From the NCBI GenBank assembly GCA_030616125.1, contig JAUWXZ010000035.1, forward strand, positions 1 through 6,381: a DNA stretch of 6,381 bases, read 5' to 3'. The first letter of the stretch is position 1. The number at the start of each line of letters is the position of its first letter. A program made the translations under genes and the position numbers. Below are positions 1-5,895 of this stretch, piece after piece. The notes below the pieces were generated by a model, which saw nothing but the letters and a program-made list of their open reading frames with translations, was not told where the DNA came from and did no database searches. This DNA is from Candidatus Aenigmatarchaeota archaeon. Its GTDB lineage: Archaea > Aenigmatarchaeota > Aenigmatarchaeia > CG10238-14 > SCSR01.

Positions 1-199
1 CTGTAACATCTGAACCTTCCTTAACAGGATTTGGATATAAGTCAAAACAAAAATCTTTAAAAAAACATCCAAGTGTTCTTTTTACATTAAAAATAACTGG
101 ATCTACACTTTTTGGTGTATAATTTAGGAAAAACCATAAGACTAAGGCTGCAAGAAATATTATTGCAATAAGAGATAGAATAGTTTTTGTTGCTAGCAT
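1..199 (-). CDS. Membrane-anchored protein with MLATK leader, 5' part only
   Basis: Only the first 66 codons are in the window; the reading frame is open to the left edge. The translation starts MLATKTILSLIAIIFLAA, with one strongly hydrophobic helix at about residues 6-26, followed by an extracytoplasmic-looking stretch with two cysteines (GCFFKDFC, residues 44-51) and then YPNPVKEGSDVT, which could be the start of a beta-sandwich domain (inference only). The leader matches the MVAT[KR] leader of the two proteins starting at 1147 and 1301, so it is probably another member of the same exported or assembled set. I do not recognise the family. It lies 84 nt downstream of the 287-residue cysteine-rich gene on the same strand and may be cotranscribed with it or have its own promoter in that gap. 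The ATG at 199 is chosen because of the shared leader; no clear ribosome-binding site precedes it. Confidence 0.75.
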   Translation of the reverse strand, partial: MLATKTILSLIAIIFLAALVLWFFLNYTPKSVDPVIFNVKRTLGCFFKDFCFDLYPNPVKEGSDVT

Positions 200-220
200 T
201 TAACTCTAATTATTATTTGT

Positions 221-240
221 GAATTATACCAACTATATTT
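221..240 (-). promoter_or_regulatory. Possible archaeal TATA box upstream of the gene starting at 199
   Basis: The 84-nt gap between the 287-residue gene and the next ATG is the longest break inside the minus-strand gene run. On the minus strand it holds AAATATAG (240-233) and TATAAT (228-223). The second is centred about 27 nt before the ATG at 199, the usual TATA-to-start distance for a leaderless archaeal transcript, and no Shine-Dalgarno site is seen before that ATG. In such AT-rich DNA these words arise easily by chance, so this is weak. Confidence 0.25.
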
Positions 241-283
241 TGATTATTGATATTTTACTATGGTTGTTTGCTATCTTAACTGA

Positions 284-1147
284 TTATTCTTCTTCTGGTT
301 CATACAAAACCAATTGTGGATATGCACCACCATAATTAACTGTCCAAAACTTGACCGTTGATCCTTCTGGAAATATACAAAGAGGCCAGTAGTTTACAGT
401 ATTCTGTACTCTTCCCGACCATCCTTTGTATTCATCCTGCTCCAAAAATGTTACTGGATCAGCATGAGGTTTGCAATATTTATCAGCAAAATCTTGAGAT
501 ACAAATATGCCCCCAGAACACACAAGAGACCAAATAGCGTTTCTCCAACCTATAGCAGCACCTGGATTTAGGATATCGTACCCGTATTCACTCTTGCTAT
601 TAAATGGATACGTGTCACAAGAAGTGCATTTTTCAAAGCTTATTATCATTCCTTCAGGAAAATAACAATGGACTTCATCAGGCGGGAGGTGTGGGCCTTC
701 TCCGGTAGGTCCAGGGCCACCATACCAGCCATTTTTAATATAGTTCTCATACCAGGCCCATGAAGATCGTGATAGATCTGTAAACTTACAATACGACCCA
801 AAAACATTCCACCATGTTGTTGGGAATGTTTGCTCTATTTCCATAGTCTCATACCTCACTTCGTCTTTAAAAGTAAATTCCATTTCAACTCCTGTATCGC
901 ATCCTCCTACACAGTCATCGTTACAACCCTTACCTTCTTCTAGTTCAAGATTTATTACCCAATCGCTGTCGCATCCTCTATAACATCTAGCCATAGAGCA
1001 TGTCAAATACTTTAAGAATCTATCTTCTTCTCCTCCAAAAGGACTATAAATTGGCACAGGATATAAACGTGGTATAACAAACGCTAAAAATATAGCTGCA
1101 ACAGTTATTCCCAGTACCAAAAGTATTATGATTCTTGTAGCTACCAT
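284..1147 (-). CDS. Cysteine-rich membrane-anchored surface protein (candidate minor pilin or adhesin)
   Basis: This is a 287-residue protein that I do not recognise as a named family. It has a short MVATR start, one membrane helix at about residues 6-26, and then a long hydrophilic region that should lie outside the cell by the positive-inside rule. The outer part has 13 cysteines: a C-x4-C-x3-C cluster (50, 55, 59), a C-x3-C-x3-C cluster (75, 79, 83), a C-x2-C pair (174, 177) and singles at 120, 161, 210, 225 and 257. It is also rich in Trp, Tyr and Gly. Such a pattern suggests a disulfide-stabilised surface domain, although metal binding is possible. A motif of the form C-x-F-P-E-G-x-x-[IV]-x-F occurs twice (161-171 and 257-267), hinting at two related subdomains. 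The C-terminus is acidic (YEPEEE). The gene starts 4 nt after the previous stop, and its leader matches those of the genes starting at 1301 and 199, which ties it to the pilus-like operon. A role as tip subunit, adhesin or secreted cargo is inference. Confidence 0.85.
   Translation of the reverse strand: MVATRIIILLVLGITVAAIFLAFVIPRLYPVPIYSPFGGEEDRFLKYLTCSMARCYRGCDSDWVINLELEEGKGCNDDCVGGCDTGVEMEFTFKDEVRYETMEIEQTFPTTWWNVFGSYCKFTDLSRSSWAWYENYIKNGWYGGPGPTGEGPHLPPDEVHCYFPEGMIISFEKCTSCDTYPFNSKSEYGYDILNPGAAIGWRNAIWSLVCSGGIFVSQDFADKYCKPHADPVTFLEQDEYKGWSGRVQNTVNYWPLCIFPEGSTVKFWTVNYGGAYPQLVLYEPEEE
347..379 (-). repeat. Second copy of the C-x-FPEG motif within the cysteine-rich protein
   Basis: Residues 257-267 of the 287-residue protein read CIFPEGSTVKF, matching CYFPEGMIISF at 161-171. 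The DNA is also similar over the first six codons (TGTATATTTCCAGAAGGA against TGTTATTTTCCTGAAGGA). This suggests an internal duplication or a repeated beta-hairpin. Confidence 0.5.
635..667 (-). repeat. First copy of the C-x-FPEG motif within the cysteine-rich protein
   Basis: Residues 161-171 (CYFPEGMIISF) pair with residues 257-267 of the same protein. The copies are 96 residues apart, and each is preceded by a Gly- and Trp-containing stretch, although the flanks align only weakly. Confidence 0.5.
1135..1147 (-). repeat. 13-bp direct repeat covering a start codon and leader
   Basis: ATGGTAGCTACAA is identical at the start of the 287-residue gene (1147-1135) and the 49-residue gene (1301-1289). 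A relative, ATGCTAGCAACAA (199-187), differs at 2 of 13 positions and begins the left-edge gene. The repeat encodes the shared M-[VL]-A-T leader and is evidence for common ancestry or strong selection of these N-termini. Confidence 0.6.
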
Positions 1148-1151
1148 TTAA

Positions 1152-1301
1152 TCAACTTATACCAAATTTTTCTTTTATTTCTTCAAACCATTTGTCAAAT
1201 TGTTCTGCTATACTATGATAATTTGTAGTTACATACAAAATTAGTAGAGCTAAAGCTATGATAACCAACAAAATTTCTATTATAGCTTTTGTAGCTACCA
1301 T
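1152..1301 (-). CDS. 49-residue pilin-like single-helix membrane protein
   Basis: The translation begins MVATKAIIEILLVIIALA: a four-residue leader, then a hydrophobic helix (about 6-25) interrupted only by Glu9, followed by an amphipathic, charged C-terminal helix rich in Glu, Lys and Phe (about 30-47) that ends KEKFGIS. In type IV pilins and Flp pilins a conserved Glu sits at position 5 of the mature hydrophobic helix. Here Glu9 would be position 5 if cleavage followed Thr4. The overall size and plan (short leader, helix, short amphipathic tail) resemble Flp-type pilins of Tad systems. Against this, prepilin peptidases prefer Gly or Ala at -1, and no basic residue precedes the site. It starts 1 nt after the stop of the 65-residue gene and ends 4 nt before the next ATG, so translation is probably coupled. 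Major-pilin identity is inference. Confidence 0.75.
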   Translation of the reverse strand: MVATKAIIEILLVIIALALLILYVTTNYHSIAEQFDKWFEEIKEKFGIS

Positions 1302-1302
1302 C

Positions 1303-1500
1303 CTAACAACCTAGTAAAAACCCGAGTGGACCAATTATTCCACATATGACACCCTGGAAAACATCTATCAAATTTCCAAATTCCCCAGCTATTTTTTCAC
1401 TGCCTCCAAAAATAAAAAGCCAGAGTAGTGCTATTGCAACTATACCGATTATTATGGTAACAATAACCCATAACATCCCACCTGTAACACCTTTTCTCAT
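1303..1500 (-). CDS. 65-residue pilin-like or accessory membrane protein
   Basis: The protein starts MRKGVTGGMLWVIVTI. A basic RKG followed by a long hydrophobic helix (about 9-31) is the layout of an archaeal class III (prepilin) signal, with possible cleavage after Gly4 or Gly8. After a short polar linker (GGSEKIAGEFGN, 32-43), a second, weaker hydrophobic stretch (44-65) holds two cysteines (53 and the C-terminal 65). That second segment is unusual for a minimal pilin and could make it a two-helix hairpin membrane protein instead. The start codon overlaps the stop of the preceding gene (ATGA at 1500-1497), and a GTGGTG sequence lies just upstream as a possible ribosome-binding site. The next gene begins one base after its stop. 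I do not recognise the family; the position beside a TadC-like gene supports a role in the same apparatus. Confidence 0.75.
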   Translation of the reverse strand: MRKGVTGGMLWVIVTIIIGIVAIALLWLFIFGGSEKIAGEFGNLIDVFQGVICGIIGPLGFLLGC

Positions 1501-1646
1501 GGCACCACTCTCTGGAAATACTTAATTATATAATCTAATTTAGAAGCTATAACTTTTGGTATGCCCAAAGCAACTATCAGAAAATAAATTATCAAAAATG
1601 CTAACAAAAGTATTAGGACCAATATCCACTTGGGTATTTGCCTCAT
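1497..1646 (-). CDS. 49-residue single-pass membrane protein following TadC-like gene
   Basis: This small gene is joined at both ends by four-base ATGA overlaps: its ATG (1646-1644) overlaps the TGA of the TadC-like gene, and its TGA (1499-1497) overlaps the ATG of the 65-residue gene. That arrangement is strong evidence for a real, translationally coupled gene despite its length. The protein begins MRQIPKWILVLILLLAF, with one long hydrophobic helix (about 7-29) followed by a basic, amphipathic tail (PKVIASKLDYIIKYFQRVVP, 30-49). There is no convincing prepilin cleavage site, so it may be an assembly-platform partner of the TadC-like protein rather than a pilin. It is exactly as long as the pilin-like protein at 1152..1301 and has the same helix-plus-tail plan, but I see no clear sequence similarity. 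The function is unknown. Confidence 0.75.
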   Translation of the reverse strand: MRQIPKWILVLILLLAFLIIYFLIVALGIPKVIASKLDYIIKYFQRVVP

Positions 1647-3565
1647 ACGATCCACGCTGTTCCGACTAAACCTTCAAAAATAAAGAATATCAGCAGGACA
1701 CAAACTGTAAATATAACCATACCAAATAGAATTCCTTGTGTGACTAACTTGTATTTGTCTAAAGGATCACCGCCATGTTCGAGTGTACAGAGAAAGGTCG
1801 ATAATAAAAATATCATCTCCAGCATGTAAAAACCAACAACTATTAAAAATGCCTCTGCCGGCATAATGTTTTTTATATCGACCAAACCACCCAAAATATC
1901 TTGACTTCCCAAAGCCGGGAAAGCTGTAGAGAGTCCAGTAACAACCGTTAATGTGTTAACAATTTTAAAGAGGACCATCACAGTTATAGTTGCCATTCCA
2001 ACAACTGTTCCACAAACTATAGGCACGAGTAACAATAGTGTTATCTTCATGCTAGAAGTTGTTTCATCCAAAGATTCTTTTATGTGTTTCTCAACTAGAT
2101 GTACGCTTTTCAGGTACTCAGCAACATTAATTGCAACTTTTGAAGCACTCGAAACACCTTTTCTCAAGGACTCGACTATTATTCTTGAAATGCTTCTTAT
2201 TAATTTTGAAGGATAATATTTCATCACACCAATTTTTTCGTCAAACAATGCGCTCTTAAGAGTTAAACCAAATGCCTTGATATTTGACAAGGCTCTTTTA
2301 AAAAGTTTTGCAATTTCTAGTTCTTTTATTCTATCAGCCAGTATTTCCAGAGATTTTTCCATTGGGCGGCCTGTTGACATGATGTGACCAAGTTCGAATA
2401 TTGCCACACCGTATTCTTTCTCGGTTTTTTTTATTTCATCCCTAATTTCTATGTTACCAAAATATGAAAAAAAAGAATAAAAAATCATGGCTGCTGCTAC
2501 TCCCCAAAGAATTACAATTCCTCCACCTAGATTTGCTAATGAGACAGGTTCAGTTGATAGTGTAATGAGGTAAACACCTAAAGCACAAATTAATGCCCCA
2601 ATCAGAATTGATATTGGTAGTAAAGGCAAGTTTATCTTCTTACCTTTAATTCTTGCACTTAGTTTACCAATGGGATGGGCATCTGGATGTTTTGATATAT
2701 CAATAACTCCAAACTGAAGAGGTAGTGTACTAAGGGTCCTTCTCATTAACCAAAAAACTATTATAGGCAATGCAATATTATAAATCAGAATTAGTGCTAT
2801 AGGCTTTATTGTCTCTGCCATAAAAATTGTCATCATTGGAAATAAAATTACCATCAGAAGCGGTAAGGTAATACCAAATGTTGTTATAACCATTAAAGGA
2901 ATTTTTAGCTGTGTAGTGTAATTCTTCATCCTTTCTGTATTACCTTCCAGCAAAACATTTATTGCCTCACTTAACATCTTTTCTCTTTTTTCATCAACTT
3001 CTAGCATCGAAGTTCTTAAAACATCCATTGATTGAGCGAATTCTAAATTTTCTTTTTTCCATTTTTCTACAAAGTCGTGAAGTAAATCTTCTATACTCTT
3101 GTATTTACCTATTTCAAGGTCCCAAAACTTTCTCTTTAAGTCTTTCCCAACAATCCCTGTCAAATTCTCAGAAGCAAATTTTACAGCGTTTTCAAGGTTC
3201 GGCACCAACCTCAAATGAACTGCCATATAAAAAACACAAAGCACAAGCTCTGAGGAAGCTTTTATTCTATAATATTTCACCAGAAAACCAGGATAGTACA
3301 AAAGATATATGACAAAACCTGTAATAAAAATAATCATAAGAAATCCATAAAAAAAGTAACCCAAAAAAGAAAGTAGAATCATTGCTACAAAGCCAATAAG
3401 CATTAGTACAACACTTGCTGAAAATATTCTATTAGGTTCAATTTTCAAATCACAGAATTCTAACTTACTCAGAAAGTCTTTCTTTGTTTTTTCGTTTATA
3501 GGGATTCTAAAAAAATATTTTCCAAAAGTATTACAAACTGTTTCATACCAATTTCTATTTTTCAT
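1643..3565 (-). CDS. FlaJ/TadC-type type II/IV secretion system membrane platform protein (T2SSF family)
   Basis: This 640-residue polytopic membrane protein is the expected partner of the adjacent secretion ATPase. In archaeal pili and archaella, FlaJ/TadC-type proteins form the membrane platform that the ATPase drives. Hydrophobic segments lie at about 46-68, 70-95, 221-247, 253-273, 315-338, 343-369, 506-533, 572-594 and 608-632. Two large cytoplasmic helical regions precede membrane segments: residues 96-220 (including ASSELVLCVFYMAVHLRLVP and the charged EVDEKREKMLSEAINVLLEG) and residues 372-505 (including YGVAIFELGHIMSTGRPMEK). Each has the look of a T2SSF domain, and the tandem two-domain layout at this length is typical of archaeal members. 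The ATG at 3565 lies 33 nt after the ATPase stop, with GTGGG a few bases upstream as a weak ribosome-binding site. The last codons overlap the next gene. The family call is firm; the exact system (Tad-like pilus or another type IV filament) is inference. Confidence 0.9.
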   Translation of the reverse strand: MKNRNWYETVCNTFGKYFFRIPINEKTKKDFLSKLEFCDLKIEPNRIFSASVVLMLIGFVAMILLSFLGYFFYGFLMIIFITGFVIYLLYYPGFLVKYYRIKASSELVLCVFYMAVHLRLVPNLENAVKFASENLTGIVGKDLKRKFWDLEIGKYKSIEDLLHDFVEKWKKENLEFAQSMDVLRTSMLEVDEKREKMLSEAINVLLEGNTERMKNYTTQLKIPLMVITTFGITLPLLMVILFPMMTIFMAETIKPIALILIYNIALPIIVFWLMRRTLSTLPLQFGVIDISKHPDAHPIGKLSARIKGKKINLPLLPISILIGALICALGVYLITLSTEPVSLANLGGGIVILWGVAAAMIFYSFFSYFGNIEIRDEIKKTEKEYGVAIFELGHIMSTGRPMEKSLEILADRIKELEIAKLFKRALSNIKAFGLTLKSALFDEKIGVMKYYPSKLIRSISRIIVESLRKGVSSASKVAINVAEYLKSVHLVEKHIKESLDETTSSMKITLLLLVPIVCGTVVGMATITVMVLFKIVNTLTVVTGLSTAFPALGSQDILGGLVDIKNIMPAEAFLIVVGFYMLEMIFLLSTFLCTLEHGGDPLDKYKLVTQGILFGMVIFTVCVLLIFFIFEGLVGTAWIV

Positions 3566-3574
3566 TTATTTACC

Positions 3575-3586
3575 CACTTATAAGTG
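3575..3586. other. 12-bp perfect palindrome between ATPase and TadC-like genes
   Basis: CACTTATAAGTG is a perfect inverted repeat in the 33-nt gap between the ATPase stop and the TadC-like start. It could form a small hairpin in the mRNA just before the GTGGG ribosome-binding region, or be a protein site. It could equally be chance. No T-run follows it, so it is not a standard terminator. Confidence 0.4.
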
Positions 3587-3598
3587 TAAGTCTGTGTA

Positions 3599-5845
3599 TC
3601 ATTTATTTTTTTTTAATTTTTCTTTAAACCATTCCAACCATTTATTATAAATTAGCTTTGAATCTAGAGAACCTATTTCCTCTCTAACCTGATCACAGAT
3701 CAGATGAAATGCTTCATTTGATTCAACAATCCAGCCCGCCTCCAGGATTTCTGGTCTTTTCAAATTTCTAGCAAAATCGACTTGAGTTTGTTTAATTTTC
3801 CCTCTGAGTAAAATATTGTCCCAAACCAAGTCCCAAGCCCCATGCCATTCTCTAACCCTTTTAGCAATTTCATTCAAAACTTCTGATTCACCATCAATTA
3901 AAACATCTGTGGGTTTGAGCATATCTTCCTTGGCAGAATATTGCATCAGAGGAACAAAACCTCCTTCATCTGCCGGATCAACCTTCCATTTTTTTCTAAC
4001 TTCTGTTAAGTCTGTTACTCTTCTAAACCTGTGTAATCCGTCTGGCGACCTTAGCATGCTGCAGATTGTTATCAAGTCTAAAGCCTTAAAACTTGTAGGG
4101 GGTACTCCCAAATCATGAACCACTCTATCATAAACTCCATAAGGAGATTCCCCATGAATTGTTCCAGCAACAACATTTGCCAGAGCACCAATTCTCATTG
4201 CCTCAAATAAGGCTGTAGATTCAACTGAACGAACTTCACCTACAATCAAACAGGAATCTCCAAGTCTTAAAGCAGTTCTTAAAGCTTCATCAGGAGGGAG
4301 TTCGGTTTCTACTCTTGTTATTACTGAACGAGATTTCATCCTCTCAATATTATAGCCAAGGCCACGCATATGATCCACTGGTAATTCCAATGTATCCTCA
4401 ATCAAAACCATTCTAAACTTTCTCATAATTTCTAGCAATAAAGCTGAAAGTAAAGATGTTTTTCCTGCTGATCTTCCTCCAGCTATGAGCAACGCTCTTC
4501 CACCATCAGCCACAAAACTCATCAAGCCAGCATATAAAGAGTCGAAAAATTTTGCTTGCATGAAAAGAGGAAATGTCCAAGGTTTTTCCCTATGCCGACG
4601 AAATGCATATGCCAATCCCATTGGGCTTAAAGTTCTGGTAATTGCACAAACTCTCGCCCTCCCTCCTGGTACGGATAATTCTGTGTCTAAAACCGGATTT
4701 GCTTCGTCCAATGGCCTACCGGAATATAGTCTAAATCTAGTGGCCCAAGCTTCTGCATCCTCTTTGGTTGGAATAAGATTTGTTTCACACTCTTCAAAAT
4801 GAGAATGATAAATGTAAATTGGGGTCAAGCCTATTGGTGAATTTATGTTGATGTCCTGAATTTTTTCATCAGACAAAAGTAATTCTAGAACACCAAAGCC
4901 AGCTGTGTATCGATTTAAGATTGAAGCCAGATTTTCAATTTCTTCTTTGGTCAAACTCACTTTCATATCTCTTGCTAGGTCTTTGATTAAATCCCTTCCA
5001 ATCCCAAGAAAAATTTCTCTTGATTTTTCTGGTTCAATGGCTTCTGCCCCTGTGGGTTTATGTTCAGCTAGATGTTCTTTTGCAGAATCTAGGATAATAT
5101 ATTTTTTCTCGCTTAGTTTGAATTCTCTGGGGGTAATGTGATAGATGTACCTCACTTTCCCTGGTATTTTAAAAATCTGTACAAGGGTACTACCAACCCA
5201 ATACTTATCAATCACTTGTCCCCCCTTGGGAGAAGTTACCATAAAACTGGTAAGCATGAAACTTGGTCTTACTACTGGAGAAAAAATTTCTCTGTACAAG
5301 TTTCTATCTCCAAATCTAAATTTTGATAATCTTGGTTTAACAAGCTTGATTAATTGGGTTGATTCAAGAATTTCTTTTATCGGCTCTAAAGCATGTTCCA
5401 AATAATGTTGATTACATCCTTTTTCCTGAGACGAAGCTTTTTCTATAAGTCTTTTCACACGAATTATCATCAAATTTAATTTAATCCATGCACCGATCGG
5501 ATCTTTTCTCAAAACTTGATGAATTAGAAACCGAAGTTCATCCATTCTTTTGGGATAAATTTTTTCACACCCTGGCAAGAATAAATTTTCTGAATTTATG
5601 ATCTTCTCTTCATTTACAATTTTATTATAAACATTTGCAATTTCCTGAAGGATTTTTACTTGCTCAAAATCGTACTCTGTTTCTCTTGTTTGAGCCAGTA
5701 CAACTCTACCAACACCTTTCCTTTCTAACAGTTTATCAATAGTTTTTGCCATGCATACATCAGAATCTTCAATGCTTGAGCTAAATATACAGCCCAAACA
5801 ATTTACTTTAATTGTCGAATCAGAAAATTCATAATCGCAAACCAA
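3599..5845 (-). CDS. Archaeal type II/IV secretion system ATPase (GspE/FlaI/TadA superfamily)
   Basis: This cytoplasmic hexameric motor ATPase powers assembly of type IV pilus-like filaments through the TadC-like platform encoded next. With the TTG start at 5845 it has 748 residues (all numbers on that basis). Diagnostic motifs run in order: PLDEANPVLD (about 378-387), the Walker A loop GGRSAGKTS (456-464, Lys462), the Asp box LIEDTLELP (Glu483, Asp484), the Walker B LIVGEVRS (Glu537) and the His box AGTIHGES (His564). Downstream SPDGLHRFRRVTDLTEVR and a long tail to KKNK match archaeal relatives as I know them. The N-terminal domain has cysteines at 3, 16, 19 and 31 (CLGC, then SSSIEDSDVC) and at 93, possibly a metal or Fe-S site. 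Start choice: TTG 5845 follows AGGTGGAG at good spacing; an in-frame TTG at 5884 would add 13 residues but leave only 11 nt to the divergent gene and has no ribosome-binding site. The next in-frame ATG would remove the Cys cluster. It is probably a Tad- or pilus-type motor, not the archaellum, since no archaellin or other archaellum genes are seen. Confidence 0.93.
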   Translation of the reverse strand: MVCDYEFSDSTIKVNCLGCIFSSSIEDSDVCMAKTIDKLLERKGVGRVVLAQTRETEYDFEQVKILQEIANVYNKIVNEEKIINSENLFLPGCEKIYPKRMDELRFLIHQVLRKDPIGAWIKLNLMIIRVKRLIEKASSQEKGCNQHYLEHALEPIKEILESTQLIKLVKPRLSKFRFGDRNLYREIFSPVVRPSFMLTSFMVTSPKGGQVIDKYWVGSTLVQIFKIPGKVRYIYHITPREFKLSEKKYIILDSAKEHLAEHKPTGAEAIEPEKSREIFLGIGRDLIKDLARDMKVSLTKEEIENLASILNRYTAGFGVLELLLSDEKIQDININSPIGLTPIYIYHSHFEECETNLIPTKEDAEAWATRFRLYSGRPLDEANPVLDTELSVPGGRARVCAITRTLSPMGLAYAFRRHREKPWTFPLFMQAKFFDSLYAGLMSFVADGGRALLIAGGRSAGKTSLLSALLLEIMRKFRMVLIEDTLELPVDHMRGLGYNIERMKSRSVITRVETELPPDEALRTALRLGDSCLIVGEVRSVESTALFEAMRIGALANVVAGTIHGESPYGVYDRVVHDLGVPPTSFKALDLITICSMLRSPDGLHRFRRVTDLTEVRKKWKVDPADEGGFVPLMQYSAKEDMLKPTDVLIDGESEVLNEIAKRVREWHGAWDLVWDNILLRGKIKQTQVDFARNLKRPEILEAGWIVESNEAFHLICDQVREEIGSLDSKLIYNKWLEWFKEKLKKNK

Positions 5846-5895
5846 AATTCTCCACCTTATTAATTTATCTATTCGAGTAAACAAATTCTTTATTG
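5846..5895. promoter_or_regulatory. Divergent intergenic region, probable promoters for both directions
   Basis: The 50 nt between the ATPase TTG (5845, minus) and the coiled-coil ATG (5896, plus) must hold the start signals of both genes unless promoters lie inside genes. On the plus strand the TTATTAATTTATCTATT stretch (about 5857-5873) has TATA-like words 25-35 nt before the ATG, compatible with a leaderless transcript. On the minus strand AATAAAG (about 5894-5888) could serve the ATPase. Both are weak matches in AT-rich DNA. Shared control of the two genes is inference. Confidence 0.4.
5850..5857 (-). promoter_or_regulatory. Ribosome-binding site that decides the ATPase start
   Basis: On the minus strand AGGTGGAG (5857-5850) precedes TTG at 5845-5843 with 4 nt between them (6 nt from the GGTGG core). 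It contains AGGTG, complementary to the 3' end of archaeal 16S rRNA. It favours TTG 5845 over the upstream in-frame TTG 5884. Confidence 0.55.

Noticed and set aside
2962..3312. A 116-codon plus-strand frame within the TadC-like gene
   Set aside because: It lies fully inside a gene with clear family features, and its composition is that of an antisense shadow.
3599..3625. T-rich run on the plus strand resembling a terminator
   Set aside because: On the minus strand it encodes the lysine-rich C-terminus of the ATPase (KEKLKKNK), and the plus strand has no transcript to end here.
4485..4802. A 105-codon plus-strand frame across the ATPase catalytic core
   Set aside because: It is opposite the Walker A and upstream core motifs of the ATPase, which are unmistakable on the minus strand.
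1643..5845. Identification as an archaellum (FlaI/FlaJ) locus
   Set aside because: No archaellin, FlaH or FlaF/G-like gene is visible, the platform protein has two T2SSF-like halves, and the ATPase has a Cys-bearing N-terminal domain; a Tad- or pilus-like system fits better.
3599..5845. Bacterial type II secretion GspE
   Set aside because: The sequence around the P-loop and the long tail are of the archaeal kind, and no GspD/GspF/GspG-type neighbours occur; start signals are also archaeal in style.
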